From positions 2,604,001 through 2,668,000 of the forward strand of contig CP121688.1 in NCBI GenBank assembly GCA_038396625.1: a stretch of DNA of 64,000 nt. Direction: 5' to 3'. Below the pieces are notes generated by a model. It did no database searches. It was not told the DNA's origin and was given only the letters and a program-made list of their open reading frames with translations. A program made the translations under genes and the position numbers. How positions within the stretch are numbered: position 1 is the stretch's first letter; every line of letters starts with the position of its first letter. Origin of the DNA: G038396625 sp038396625 (GTDB lineage: Bacteria; Bacillota; Clostridia; Peptostreptococcales; Thermotaleaceae). Below, piece by piece: positions 36,487-47,026 of the stretch.

Positions 36487-37419
36487 CTATAAATACTTTT
36501 TACATATATCTTGGGCAATCTCTCTTAGTATTTTTCGAATATGGGGAGGATTTACAACCTCTATGCCTGTCCCGAAACTTAGAATAAATCCATAAAGCCA
36601 ATTGTCTTCTGGAAACAATGCTTTAACCATTATCCTTTCATCTTCAAGCGTAACCATTTCTCCCCAATGCCAATCTTTAAGGATACGCTCCATTTGTTTT
36701 TCAAAAACCATTTCAAGCTCTACCATATTGTCATGCTTTCCCCAATCTCTTTCTAAAGTAACATTTTCTAGGGATACATCTTTTGGTTGAAAGTGCGTCT
36801 CTAAGACAGTGAATTCCTCTATTCTTGATAACTTAAAGAGTCGGAAATCTTCTCGCATACAACACCAAGCATATAAATACCAATTTTGCCCCTTTAACAC
36901 AAGGGAATATGGCTCTATCCTCCGATTTGTACTTACACCTACTGCATCCATATATATAACTTCTACTTCCTTACATTGCTCTATTGCATTACGTATGCCT
37001 GTCAATTTTTCTTTGATCTGTTCATCTCCTCCCCATGGAGAAAGATCAATAAAAAGCTGATTTGTCTTTGCATCTAGATTTTGAAGTTGTGTCGAAGGCA
37101 ATATATTTTTCAGTTTTTCCATTAAAATCTCGTGTCTGGGATCTGGTATCGTTCGTCTTACCCCTTTTAGCATCGCCATAATGGCAGCCATATCATCAGA
37201 GGTAAGAATGCTTCTGTCCAAGCGATATCCTTCTGCAATGCCTATTCCACCATTTGTACCTTGGTATGTTACAACAGGTATGCCTGCAAGGTTTATGGCA
37301 TCCACATCACGAAGAATTGTTCGTACTGAAACCTCAAACATTTCAGCTAATTCTCTGGCTTGGACACGTTCTCTTCTAAGGAGCACCACCAAAATACCGA
37401 TGAGTCTATCAAGCTTCAA
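36487..37419 (-). CDS. HTH/WYL-domain transcriptional regulator
   Basis: A 310-residue YafY-like regulator: DeoR-type winged helix (LARELAEMFEVSVRTILRDV-like, near 20-40) followed by a WYL domain (YSLVLKGQNWYLYAWCCMREDFRLFKLSRI near 170-205) and a C-terminal WCX part. TTG 37419 is the start, 7 nt after AAGGAGG. Probably controls itself and the two genes that follow; the ligand may be linked with the GyrI-like domain. Confidence 0.9.
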   Translation of the reverse strand: MKLDRLIGILVVLLRRERVQARELAEMFEVSVRTILRDVDAINLAGIPVVTYQGTNGGIGIAEGYRLDRSILTSDDMAAIMAMLKGVRRTIPDPRHEILMEKLKNILPSTQLQNLDAKTNQLFIDLSPWGGDEQIKEKLTGIRNAIEQCKEVEVIYMDAVGVSTNRRIEPYSLVLKGQNWYLYAWCCMREDFRLFKLSRIEEFTVLETHFQPKDVSLENVTLERDWGKHDNMVELEMVFEKQMERILKDWHWGEMVTLEDERIMVKALFPEDNWLYGFILSFGTGIEVVNPPHIRKILREIAQDICKKYL

Positions 37420-37474
37420 AGAATCACCTCCTTGATTTTATGCTTCCCTTTTAAGATTGCCCCCTTTACCGCCA

Positions 37475-38563
37475 TCAATTCGTAGGCAAGTGCTGAAATA
37501 TTTGATCTTGAAAAGGTTTTGTTTTTTCAACCTTGATGTCTTTTTCTTCTGCCTTTTTTTCAAATTCATCTCTATGATGAATAAATCCTCCTTGAAGCCT
37601 TACTTTCTTTAGGTTCTCTAATTCAAATATTTTGCTGATATCAGTAATACTTAGCTCATATAAATCCAATTCTGTTAAATTAGGGAAGTTTTCTATTCCT
37701 TCAAAGCTTATTACTTGGCCATCTCCAATATCTAGTTTTTCTAACTGTGTAGGACCCTTTAATCCCTTTAAGTTTTCAAAGCTCATGCCTTGTATAGCAA
37801 ACCTTTTTATGTTGGGAAAATTATTTAAGTGATCTATTTGGCCTCCCTTAGGATAGACGATTTCTAACCATTCTAAGGAGGTCATTGTGTCTATTTCCTC
37901 AAGTTTATCTACATTAACATACCAAATCATTAAGTGTTCTATATTCTTTAATTTGGCTAAGGGAGTGAAATTTTTTATAATGGATCCATCCCATATATTC
38001 AATCGCTTAAGATTTGTAAAATGCTCAATTCCTTCTATACTATTTATATGATAGTCATCATCTAAGAATAATTTTTCGATGTTCATTAAATCTTCTTTTT
38101 GAATTCTTCCTTTGATAGCATATTCTTTTCTTATGAGTCTACAAAAATTTCTATCCTTTATAAGATTACTAGAATACATATAATAATCTGTGAAAAAAAA
38201 TCCTATAATCAAGATACATACTAAAGCAATCTTGTATATTTTATATTTGCCCTTCTCTTTATTGATATAATAAATAAGTATTGCTGAAAATCCGATAAAA
38301 AAAACAATATAATTTGGAATATAAATGGAAAATATAAACAAAATGTAGTTTATAATCATTGCACCACACAAAAAATACATTTCTCTTTCTTTTGTATCCT
38401 TTATTTTATTCCTTATCATATTTCCTATCAAAAGTCCTATCCAAACACTAGGAAATTTTCCATCCACAAATAAATTGATGAAAAATAGATGTACAATCAT
38501 AATCCCTACTATAAAAATCATGCCCAAAAAACTTTCTTTACCATAATTTTTTATATCTTCCAT
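37475..38563 (-). CDS. Membrane protein with C-terminal leucine-rich repeats
   Basis: A 362-residue protein in two parts. Residues about 12-130 hold four or five membrane helices; from about 155 to 345 there are six or so leucine-rich repeats of 21-24 residues (LKRLNIWDG, IEHLMIWYV, LEWLEIVYP, IKRFAIQGM, LEKLDIGDG, LTELDLYEL, LKKVRLQGG). Internalin-like proteins normally have the repeats after a signal peptide; here they follow a multi-pass region. Function unknown. AAGGTGG precedes ATG 38563. Confidence 0.8.
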   Translation of the reverse strand: MEDIKNYGKESFLGMIFIVGIMIVHLFFINLFVDGKFPSVWIGLLIGNMIRNKIKDTKEREMYFLCGAMIINYILFIFSIYIPNYIVFFIGFSAILIYYINKEKGKYKIYKIALVCILIIGFFFTDYYMYSSNLIKDRNFCRLIRKEYAIKGRIQKEDLMNIEKLFLDDDYHINSIEGIEHFTNLKRLNIWDGSIIKNFTPLAKLKNIEHLMIWYVNVDKLEEIDTMTSLEWLEIVYPKGGQIDHLNNFPNIKRFAIQGMSFENLKGLKGPTQLEKLDIGDGQVISFEGIENFPNLTELDLYELSITDISKIFELENLKKVRLQGGFIHHRDEFEKKAEEKDIKVEKTKPFQDQIFQHLPTN

Positions 38564-38861
38564 GTCTGATATCCACCTTAATCTATTAATTTTTTATAAG
38601 TATAAACTTTATGTGGGCGTTTGTAAAAAAGCATCTTAATATTCCATAATATTCCTTATATTGCTTCTTATTATATCACACTCTTTTGATTGAACACACT
38701 CAAAAATGTGGATACATGGTTTGCTTATTACAAAATAAAATGTTTTAAAAGATATTTTTAAAAGCTATAGCGATATCTTTGTTTTTGTGCTAAAATTATT
38801 TCAATATGATATATTCCTCATCAATCATCTTATTATTTTCACAGAATGCTATTCATCCTAT

Positions 38862-38937
38862 GGGGGATTAACTCAACTGGCAGAGTGCCATCTTGACGTG
38901 GTGGAAGTTGTAGGTTCAAGCCCTATATCCCCCACCA
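38862..38937 (+). tRNA. tRNA-Val, anticodon GAC
   Basis: A 76-nt cloverleaf with encoded CCA: acceptor GGGGGAT/ATCCCCC, D stem ACTC/GAGT, anticodon stem CCATC/GGTGG with loop TTGACGT (GAC at positions 34-36), and T arm GTAGG-TTCAAGC-CCTAT. It stands alone and is followed by a terminator. Confidence 0.97.
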
Positions 38938-38944
38938 AAATAGC

Positions 38945-38989
38945 AAAGACTATTTCTTATGTCTATGAGACATTTTAGAAATAGTCTTT
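38945..38989. terminator. Terminator after tRNA-Val
   Basis: AAAGACTATTTCT and AGAAATAGTCTTT form a perfect 13-bp stem ending in T residues; it also lies just after the convergent M16 peptidase gene. Confidence 0.85.
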
Positions 38990-39005
38990 TGTATTTTCAC
39001 GTTCT

Positions 39006-40274
39006 TCACGCTTCTTTTTCCTTTTTGTTTTTTCTCCTTAACACATGTATCGTCGGTTCTTTAAGCACCTTTTGCGCTATTTCAAAAATATCTTTTTCCT
39101 GAATATGTTCTAAATTTTCCATATCCTCTATGAATCCATAGATATTTTTCTTTGAAATTTTTTGGTGAAGTACATAGCTACTTAACCCAGCAGCATCTTC
39201 CAGCATAGAAGCAACACCTGTTTTTATCACTTTTTTCATAAGCGTTATATCCTTTTCACTGATCATGCCTTTTCTTGTCTTTATGGCTTCTATACAATTT
39301 TCTACTTCATTTCTAGCCTGCCCCAAATCTTCTTCAGCAACAGCCGTATAGATATATAAGCTCTTGATCGCTTCTGTTGCATCCATTTCTGAATATACAT
39401 CATAGGCAATACCGTGATCCTCCCTAAGCACTTGAAAGAGAATAGAGTTTGCACTTACTCCTAGTTTATGATTTAAAATCTCTAGTGCCAATTCTTCCTT
39501 TCTTGAAAGTCCATAGAAAGTATATAGATACATTAAAGTATTTTGCTCGATATTACTTTTATAGGAGGTTTTTTGAAGAGGATGATTTTTTTCTATTGTG
39601 ATTTTTCGGTCGAGTATCTTTCCTTTTTTCCATTTTCCAAAATATTTTTTAATGATTTCTACAATTTCATCATGGGAATATGGAGATACTACACTCATGA
39701 TACATTGATTGGGAATATAATGTGCATGGTAAAAGGCTTCTAATTGCGGCTTCGTAAAACTCTTTATAATCTTTTCCACTCCGATCACATCATATTTTAA
39801 TGGACTTTGCCGAAAAGCCAACTCATTGGTTTTTTTGTAGGTATATTGCTCTACATCATCCTTGTAGGCTTTGACCTCTGCTAAAATTACTTTTTTCTCC
39901 TTTTCTATTTCATCAGAAGGAAAGGTGGCGTTCGTCAGCATATCCGATAAAATTTCAACAGAAGCCTCTAGTTCATCTGCTAGTGCGGTAATAGAAAAAA
40001 CAGTAGCATCGTAATCCGTATAGGCATCATAAGCTCCTGCTCTCTCTTCAAAAGCTTGATTAATCATATGATTGTCTCTTTTTTTCGTACCTTTGAATAG
40101 CATATGTTCAATAAAATGACTAATGCCTTTTTCTTCTATTTTTTCATACATGGCACCTATATCCATTCCCACGTGCAATGAAAAAATATTACTATCTTTC
40201 TGTATTGAAATAATCTGTAGGCCATTTTCTAATATCTCTTCTCTCGCTTGAAACATGTCTTTTTTTATCTTCAT
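39006..40274 (-). CDS. M16-family zinc peptidase
   Basis: A 422-residue peptidase of the mitochondrial processing peptidase type. The inverted zinc motif HxxEH is in SHFIEHMLFKGT near 52-63, with the third ligand in EKEKKVILAEVKAYKD near 130. The C-terminal half is the catalytically inactive M16 repeat. It lacks a signal peptide. Many Firmicutes carry one such gene near polynucleotide phosphorylase; here it is alone next to tRNA-Val. Confidence 0.93.
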   Translation of the reverse strand: MKIKKDMFQAREEILENGLQIISIQKDSNIFSLHVGMDIGAMYEKIEEKGISHFIEHMLFKGTKKRDNHMINQAFEERAGAYDAYTDYDATVFSITALADELEASVEILSDMLTNATFPSDEIEKEKKVILAEVKAYKDDVEQYTYKKTNELAFRQSPLKYDVIGVEKIIKSFTKPQLEAFYHAHYIPNQCIMSVVSPYSHDEIVEIIKKYFGKWKKGKILDRKITIEKNHPLQKTSYKSNIEQNTLMYLYTFYGLSRKEELALEILNHKLGVSANSILFQVLREDHGIAYDVYSEMDATEAIKSLYIYTAVAEEDLGQARNEVENCIEAIKTRKGMISEKDITLMKKVIKTGVASMLEDAAGLSSYVLHQKISKKNIYGFIEDMENLEHIQEKDIFEIAQKVLKEPTIHVLRRKNKKEKEA

Positions 40275-40374
40275 TCTATTTACTCCTCTATTGAATACAT
40301 CTTCATTGACTTATTGGTAATTATAACTGATTTTATGCAAATGATAAAGAGGATAAATGTTATTATTATGCAGC

Positions 40375-43293
40375 TTACATTCCATGCATTTTTTCTATAA
40401 AATTGTCATCATATATTTTTTCAACTTCCTCCACGACTAGGGGCTTACTAAAAAGATACCCTTGAATATAATCACATCGCCCCACCTTAAGTCTTTTATA
40501 TTGTTCTAGATGTTCTATTCCTTCCGCTGTTACTTCTAAATTTAAACTATGGGCAAGAGAAATCAAGCTATCCATTACTTTAATGGTTTCTATTGCTAAA
40601 AACTTATCATTTAAAGATTTGTCTAATTTAATTTTATTCACTGGTATAAAAGTTAAATAACTGAGGGAAGAATAGCCTGTCCCAAAATCATCTAATGCAA
40701 TTTTAACGCCTAATTGCTTTAATTGATTGAGCATCATGATCATTTTTTCTGTTCCTTCTAACAATATACTTTCCGTGATTTCTATCTCTAAGTATTGAGG
40801 ATCTACCTGTTTTTCTCTTAAAATTTCTTGAAGAATGGTAAGGTATTCTTCATCTTTCAATTGTTTTGGTGAAAGATTAATAGCAATAGGCTTTAATCTA
40901 AACCCTTTTTTTTGCCACCTTGCGATTTGAGTTACTGCCTCTTTTGTGACCCATTTTCCAATCTCTACGATCAGTCCTGTTTCTTCTGCAATGGGGATAA
41001 AAAGGGCTGGAGATATGGCATAGTTTTGAAGTCTTAGCAAAGCTTCAAATCCTACGATATTTCCTGTTTGGACATGCACCTGAGGTTGATATACCAACTT
41101 AAATTCTTCTTTTTTAAGTGCATCTCTTAAAATCTTCTCTACTTCCATTTTTTGTTTTAGTTTTTCTGTCATTTCTCTGTCAAAGAAAATATAGTGGTTC
41201 TTTCCTGAATGTTTTACTTGATACATAGCCGTATCTGCATTCATGATTAATTGATCTACATTCTTTGTATCATAGGGATATCGTGTAATTCCCATGCTGA
41301 AGGTTATATGGATTTCATTATTATTCATTACGAACTTATTCTTAAGTAGATTTGCTATTTTTTTTGCATAATTCTCAATACTATTAAGATTTTCTTCGTC
41401 ACCAATAAGCAGAAGAAACTCATCCCCTCCAAATCTTGATATAAACATTTTTTCGTCTGCTATGTCCAGCAACATTTCTGAAACTTTTTTTAATATTCTA
41501 TCACCATAAACATGTCCTAATGTATCATTGATGGATTTAAAATTATCAAGATCTAGAAGCATGACAGCACCTTTTTTTCCAAGGTCTATTTCTTCCTTTA
41601 GTTTCTCCATAAACTTTATTCTATTTGGAAGTTCTGTCAAAGGATCATGATAGGCAAGATGTTCTATGTAGGCTTCTTGTTCCTTTAGCTTTGTAATATC
41701 CAATACGATTCCATTGATTGTCTTTAAATTTGCATTTGCATCAAAAATCCCTTTACCACTTATCAACAGCCATTTTATATTATGCTCTTTATCTTTTATG
41801 GGGACTTGATTATAAATTTCTTTGATTTCTCCCTTTTTGTATTTCATGTATTCATCTATTAATCTTTTTTTATCTTCGCACATTAAAAGCTTATCTAAAG
41901 CTTCTTTAATATCTTCTTTATCCTGAAGAGGTACATCCACAATATTTTTAAATTCCCGAGAAAAATAAATGGTCTTTTCTTCTAAATTCACTTCCCATAC
42001 AGCACTATTTGTTCCTTGAATAGCAATTTCATATTTTTGTTGTAGATCTTCTAACTTTCCTGTATAATTTTGTATTTCATCATACTGTGCTCTTAATTCT
42101 TCTTCAGAAGCAGTTAACTGTTGAAACGCAGATACCAACTCTTCATTGGATGCCTTTAAATCTTGTTTGTTTTTTTCAAGTTGCTCAAAATACGTATATG
42201 TTTTATCCAATATTTTATTAATTGAATCAGCTAAACCTCCAAATATATCTTCTTCTATTATAGGTAATCTATATGTTAAGTTGTTTTCTATATCGATTTT
42301 ATTAATATTGTTGTTTAGCTGTTTTATTGGTCTTATGATGTTTCTATCTTGTACCCATAAAAATATGAAAAACATAAAAACTGAAATAATTAATGAGATT
42401 ATAGCATTTTTATATATTAAAGCATAAACTTCTTTCATAGAAATGCCTATATTCAAAGCACCTATCATTTCTCCTGCTATAAAAACAGGAGCAGCTATAT
42501 CAAACACTTTTACTCCTATGTCTTTATAGTACCACTCTTTCATATACACATTGCCTTTTATCGCTTCATTTAATGCTTTATCGTCTTTATATACAATTCC
42601 TATATCTTCTTTATCTCCATCTGCAATAGCTTTCAAATTTTTGTCTACAAAAACTGCATAAACAATATTATCTTCCTTCACCAATTCCTCCACAAGCCTT
42701 TGATATCGAAATTGTTCTGTTAATTGATGAATGGTATTGGCACGAATACCGACCTGAACAAATCCGTCGTCTTTATTTTTTATTGCTCCGTATTTAACAA
42801 AATTTCCCCTATTTTCATCGTATCTTATGTCATCTATAAAATCCTGCTTATCGCTTGATACAAAATCATATAAAGGATGGCCTTGCAAGGGAATCCAGCC
42901 CACATATTCTTCCTTATTGGAATAGATAATCTCTCCATCCCTGTTCATCCAATGTAATTCATCTACATTCAATTCTTTTGTTAATTTTTTTAAAAGTTCA
43001 CTATCTACATGGTCTTGCTTATTAAAAACTGTTTTTGCAGCAACCCTTATTTTATCTTCCAATATCGCATCAATTGCTACTAAGGATTCATGGTTATCTG
43101 TTATTTGTCTCAGCACTTGCTTCGTAAGATTTAATCCATCTTTTTTCATTTGTTTTATTAAAGCATTTTTGCTAACAAAAAAGATGCTACTACTCACACT
43201 TATAATCGCAACAAATACAATGAGTAAGGGCACGAGTGTTAGATTAAAATAATTTACTACATCCTGTTTTCCTTTCTGTCTTTTTTTGTACAT
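40375..43293 (-). CDS. Membrane GGDEF-EAL protein with Cache-like sensor
   Basis: A 972-residue c-di-GMP protein. Order: TM near 17-38, extracellular Cache-like sensor to about 295, TM near 298-320, HAMP to about 375, coiled coil, PAS near 425-545, GGDEF near 555-715 and EAL near 725-970. The cyclase loop SRFGGDEF is intact. In the EAL domain GFEALLRLQ, AINLSPKQ, LEIEITES, ALDDFGTGYSSLSYL, KLDKS and AEGIEH are present, so phosphodiesterase activity is also expected. No RxxD I-site precedes GGDEF. Which activity dominates is unknown. ATAGGAGGG precedes ATG 43293. Confidence 0.95.
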   Translation of the reverse strand: MYKKRQKGKQDVVNYFNLTLVPLLIVFVAIISVSSSIFFVSKNALIKQMKKDGLNLTKQVLRQITDNHESLVAIDAILEDKIRVAAKTVFNKQDHVDSELLKKLTKELNVDELHWMNRDGEIIYSNKEEYVGWIPLQGHPLYDFVSSDKQDFIDDIRYDENRGNFVKYGAIKNKDDGFVQVGIRANTIHQLTEQFRYQRLVEELVKEDNIVYAVFVDKNLKAIADGDKEDIGIVYKDDKALNEAIKGNVYMKEWYYKDIGVKVFDIAAPVFIAGEMIGALNIGISMKEVYALIYKNAIISLIISVFMFFIFLWVQDRNIIRPIKQLNNNINKIDIENNLTYRLPIIEEDIFGGLADSINKILDKTYTYFEQLEKNKQDLKASNEELVSAFQQLTASEEELRAQYDEIQNYTGKLEDLQQKYEIAIQGTNSAVWEVNLEEKTIYFSREFKNIVDVPLQDKEDIKEALDKLLMCEDKKRLIDEYMKYKKGEIKEIYNQVPIKDKEHNIKWLLISGKGIFDANANLKTINGIVLDITKLKEQEAYIEHLAYHDPLTELPNRIKFMEKLKEEIDLGKKGAVMLLDLDNFKSINDTLGHVYGDRILKKVSEMLLDIADEKMFISRFGGDEFLLLIGDEENLNSIENYAKKIANLLKNKFVMNNNEIHITFSMGITRYPYDTKNVDQLIMNADTAMYQVKHSGKNHYIFFDREMTEKLKQKMEVEKILRDALKKEEFKLVYQPQVHVQTGNIVGFEALLRLQNYAISPALFIPIAEETGLIVEIGKWVTKEAVTQIARWQKKGFRLKPIAINLSPKQLKDEEYLTILQEILREKQVDPQYLEIEITESILLEGTEKMIMMLNQLKQLGVKIALDDFGTGYSSLSYLTFIPVNKIKLDKSLNDKFLAIETIKVMDSLISLAHSLNLEVTAEGIEHLEQYKRLKVGRCDYIQGYLFSKPLVVEEVEKIYDDNFIEKMHGM

Positions 43294-43493
43294 GTAGGCC
43301 CTCCTATGTCATGAAAATTTAAATATTTTTAATTTTCATTTAGCATTTTCTTCTTTGATGCTTTAAATTTTTTAGTATTTGTTTATATCTAGTCTCTTTA
43401 AATACTATATGTTTTTTGAAGTTTGCAACAACGTTTTAATGTTTTAGGAAATTTTTATACTATAGTGTATTATTATTATTTTTATTCCATCGT

Positions 43494-45572
43494 TTACATC
43501 TTAAAACCATCCATTTCTTTGTTCAATTTTTCAGCCAAAGTCTTCAGTTTTTCAGAAGCATTAGCTACTTCTTCTACAGCTGCTAATTGCTGCTGCATAG
43601 ATGCGCTTACTTGTTCTGTTGCAGCTGCTGTTTCTTCAGTAACTGAAGATATACGTCCAATAGAAGCTACGATATTATCCTTGTCCTTGCTAATATCATC
43701 TACAAATTCTGTTATATCCTCAATCTTTTGAGCTATACTTTCCATTGTTTTATGAATCTCTTCAAAAGAATAATGTACTTCTATTACTGCATTATATTGC
43801 TCCCCAGACCTTTGACTTACTTCTTTCATGATATTGACGGTATTGCTACTTTCCTTTTGTATATCTAACACAATTTTATTAATTTCATCTGCTGCTCTTC
43901 CTGAACCTTCTGCTAATTTCCTTATTTCATCTGCAACTACTGCAAATCCCCTTCCATGTTCACCAGCTCTTGCTGCTTCAATTGATGCATTTAATGCTAA
44001 TAGATTTGTTTGGTCTGCAATAGAACTAATCGTCTCTAATATACTTCCAATATCTTTGGATCTTATATCTAATGTATCAATAGCTTTTTCAATTTTTTGC
44101 GTTGCATGATTATTCATCTCTGTTTTTTCTCTTAAGTCACTAACTACTTTTGCCCCTTTTACATTTGCATCTACAACAGCGTTAGTTGCATTACGCATGT
44201 CTTTACTATTATCCACTAATCTATTAAATTTTTCATCCAACCCAATTGCAAGCTCTGCTCCCTTTTCAGCCTCTGCTGCTTGCTCACTTGCCCCTCTTGC
44301 AATTTCGTCAACAGCCCTTGCCACTTCCTCTACAGAAAGGTTTGTCTCTTTTGAAGATTTTTCTAAATAATTAGATGCATTATTCACTTCACTTGTAGCA
44401 TCCTTCACATTAGTAACTAATTTTTTCATGTTCTGAACCATTACATTAAACTTCGAAGAAATTTCTCCTATTTCATCATTTGATGAAATATTTAAAGCTA
44501 CTAATAGATCCCCCTCTGCTACAGCAGTTAATCCATCCAAAATAGCAGGTACATTCTTTAATATTTTCTTAGTTAATAAAAATATACCAATAGCAAGTCC
44601 TATACAGCTTAAGCCATAAATTAATAGAACAATTTTTCTTATTCCACTTACTTTATCTACCACATATTCTTCAGGTATGGTCATAGCAACAGACCAGCCA
44701 TTAATGCCAATGGGCATATAAGCAACATATTTTGTTTGCCCATTATAAGAATATGTTTTTACACCTGATTCTCCGCGAATCATTGATTTTCCAATTTGTC
44801 CCATACCTCCAGCTACTTCTGTTATGTTTTCTTTCAATATTTTTTCCTTATCAGGATGATATACAATCGTTCCTGTATTGTCGATAAGTATTGCATAGCT
44901 ATTTTCTCCAATTTTATACTGGGACATCATTGTAGCTAATTTATCTATGGATACGTCAATAACTGAAGCTCCCACGGATTTACCTTCTTGAAATATAGGA
45001 GCAACTACACTAATTACAAGCTTGCCTGTCACTACGTCTACATAAGGTGCAGTAAAATGAATATCCTTTTTTGCTACAGCATCTGTATACCATGCTCTTT
45101 GCATAATATCCCATTCTGAAGTGGCTTCATACCCTTGGTCCTCACTAATAAAATTATTATTATCTTCTAATGCTACATAAACAAGGGCTAAATCTTTGTC
45201 AGAGTTTTTGATGTTTTGTAAAGTTTTTAATATCGAAGGATAACTAGGTAATTGCTTTACAGCTTTCCTGTTTTCTAATTTTTCTGTATTTTTAATATAA
45301 TTTATAATACTATCTGTATTTGCCATGACCTTCACGATATTCCCTTTTTCCGTAAAAAACGTTCCTATATTTGCACTAATATTCTGAGATTGGCTAACCA
45401 TATCATTCTTTGCTAAATCTGTGATCGTAGTGCTTACTTTATTATTAATAATAAATCCCGTTAGCATAAATATAATAACCACCATAGTTGTAACAACCAT
45501 TAATACTTTATTTGCTATACTTTTGCTTTTATTATTTAAGTACTTTTTAGACTTATACTTGCTCTTTTTCAT
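43494..45572 (-). CDS. Methyl-accepting chemotaxis protein, dCache type
   Basis: A 692-residue chemoreceptor: TM1 near 20-42, dCache ligand domain (about 45-315, with WDIMQRAWYTDAVAKKDIHF and VSVDI-like strands), TM2 near 320-340, HAMP, and the signalling hairpin containing DQTNLLALNASIEAARAGEH. ATG 45572 has AAAGGGTGA at 4-5 nt. The WYTDAV pattern is like amino-acid-binding dCache receptors; the ligand is inferred only. Paralogous in plan to the receptor at 30.6-32.7 kb. Confidence 0.93.
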   Translation of the reverse strand: MKKSKYKSKKYLNNKSKSIANKVLMVVTTMVVIIFMLTGFIINNKVSTTITDLAKNDMVSQSQNISANIGTFFTEKGNIVKVMANTDSIINYIKNTEKLENRKAVKQLPSYPSILKTLQNIKNSDKDLALVYVALEDNNNFISEDQGYEATSEWDIMQRAWYTDAVAKKDIHFTAPYVDVVTGKLVISVVAPIFQEGKSVGASVIDVSIDKLATMMSQYKIGENSYAILIDNTGTIVYHPDKEKILKENITEVAGGMGQIGKSMIRGESGVKTYSYNGQTKYVAYMPIGINGWSVAMTIPEEYVVDKVSGIRKIVLLIYGLSCIGLAIGIFLLTKKILKNVPAILDGLTAVAEGDLLVALNISSNDEIGEISSKFNVMVQNMKKLVTNVKDATSEVNNASNYLEKSSKETNLSVEEVARAVDEIARGASEQAAEAEKGAELAIGLDEKFNRLVDNSKDMRNATNAVVDANVKGAKVVSDLREKTEMNNHATQKIEKAIDTLDIRSKDIGSILETISSIADQTNLLALNASIEAARAGEHGRGFAVVADEIRKLAEGSGRAADEINKIVLDIQKESSNTVNIMKEVSQRSGEQYNAVIEVHYSFEEIHKTMESIAQKIEDITEFVDDISKDKDNIVASIGRISSVTEETAAATEQVSASMQQQLAAVEEVANASEKLKTLAEKLNKEMDGFKM

Positions 45573-45858
45573 CAGATCACCCTTTCCAATGTATTTGTTG
45601 CGCATTTTTGAAATTTTCCTTATTGATTACCCCTCCCTTAGTCAATAAATTTTTCTCATGACATATTTCGACATTTTTCTGCATTATCCTTCATATTTTT
45701 CTTTATTATTACATAAATACCTCAATTTTTATTATTTAAACTTTCTTTGAAAATTCACAAAATTATACACAAAAATAAATATTATAGTAAAATAGTAAAA
45801 AATTACTTTCATATTTTTTAATGCTTTCATTTATCCATGTACTACAATTTAATCACTA

Positions 45859-45894
45859 AAAGAGCACCTATCACTTCATCGATAGATGCTCTTT
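45859..45894 (-). terminator. Terminator after the LysO-like gene
   Basis: AAAGAGCA/TGCTCTTT with inner CTATC/GATAG forms a stem with one mismatch, 80 nt after the gene, T-rich on the minus strand. The rest of 45573-45973 is AT-rich with no gene. Confidence 0.65.
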
Positions 45895-45973
45895 GTCCTG
45901 TCTACTATTTCATTTAACCATTTAAAATATTCACCATAAACACTAATATACACGATTTTTATTTATACTTTTA

Positions 45974-46927
45974 TTAAAAAAAGCCATATAAAATAGGTAG
46001 TATAAATGGTACTACAAAAGTAAGAATGGTTCCCGTTATTAATGTTACCAATCCCAATTCTACGCCAACAAATTTCGTTACTGGCACTAACATAGTATCC
46101 ATATTACCTGCAGCACCTGCAGCAATCGGACTTCCCTTAGTAATTTTTATCAATAAAGGTAAAAGTAATACCGTAAAAAATTCTCTCATTACATTAACAA
46201 TAAAACCATAGGTTCCTGTTTCTATTCCATATACTTGAGTCATATATGCCCCTGTTAAGCTATAGTAACTCATTCCACTAGCTGATATTACAGAAATGTT
46301 AAGTGGCAAGCTTAATATAATCCCTGATACAATCCCTCCGACCAAGCTCCCTATCAGGATAGCAATCGAAAGAAAACCAATTTTGAAACCCAACACTTTT
46401 ATATATTTAAAAACCTTTCGGTTTGAACCAAGGCTTATACCAACACAAGTATAAAGTACAATTAAAGATGCTGTAAGTAGATCATCTAATATAACTGTTC
46501 TATCCTGTGGTATGATAAAATAGCCAAATATTACACCCATGATTATACTGATTGGCATAATCCAAATAAGTGGTGAGGTTTTTTTATTTTCTTCCTCAGA
46601 AATATCAACCTCATCATTTATACTCATTTTCTCTAAGGCTAATTTTTTACTTACTTCATCTAATGGCAATATTGTCTTTTCAATCAGGAGTGTGACTATC
46701 ACACTAAAGAAAATAGCAAGTAAAGAAATAACAACACAGTTGATCCCAATCGAATCTAAATTAGATATAACGGAGTTATTCACACCTATATTTGCACCAA
46801 TTGTTAACATCAGCATTATCAATGTTATATTTGTAAGGATGTCTATTGCCCTAAGAAAGCCTCTAGAAAGATTTCTTAGGCTCAATATAAACCCCGCACT
46901 TAAGCAAACAAATGGCATCCACGTCAT
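45974..46927 (-). CDS. LysO-family (DUF340) membrane exporter
   Basis: A 317-residue membrane protein with about eight helices in two halves separated by a charged loop (near 95-120). The second half has SASGMSYYSLTGAYMTQVYG and IAAGAAGNMDTMLVPV, typical of DUF340/LysO, which exports lysine and the lysine analogue thialysine in E. coli. ATG 46927 lies 11 nt from AAGGAG, while GTG 46936 lies too close. It follows ptsI by 99 nt on the same strand. Confidence 0.87.
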   Translation of the reverse strand: MTWMPFVCLSAGFILSLRNLSRGFLRAIDILTNITLIMLMLTIGANIGVNNSVISNLDSIGINCVVISLLAIFFSVIVTLLIEKTILPLDEVSKKLALEKMSINDEVDISEEENKKTSPLIWIMPISIIMGVIFGYFIIPQDRTVILDDLLTASLIVLYTCVGISLGSNRKVFKYIKVLGFKIGFLSIAILIGSLVGGIVSGIILSLPLNISVISASGMSYYSLTGAYMTQVYGIETGTYGFIVNVMREFFTVLLLPLLIKITKGSPIAAGAAGNMDTMLVPVTKFVGVELGLVTLITGTILTFVVPFILPILYGFF

Positions 46928-47026
46928 AAAAACCACATCTCCTTCAAGCTAATTATATACTATTTCTTATTATATGTATGAAAAAATTTAACAACATAAT
47001 CATTGTGTCCATCTTATTTTCTTATG

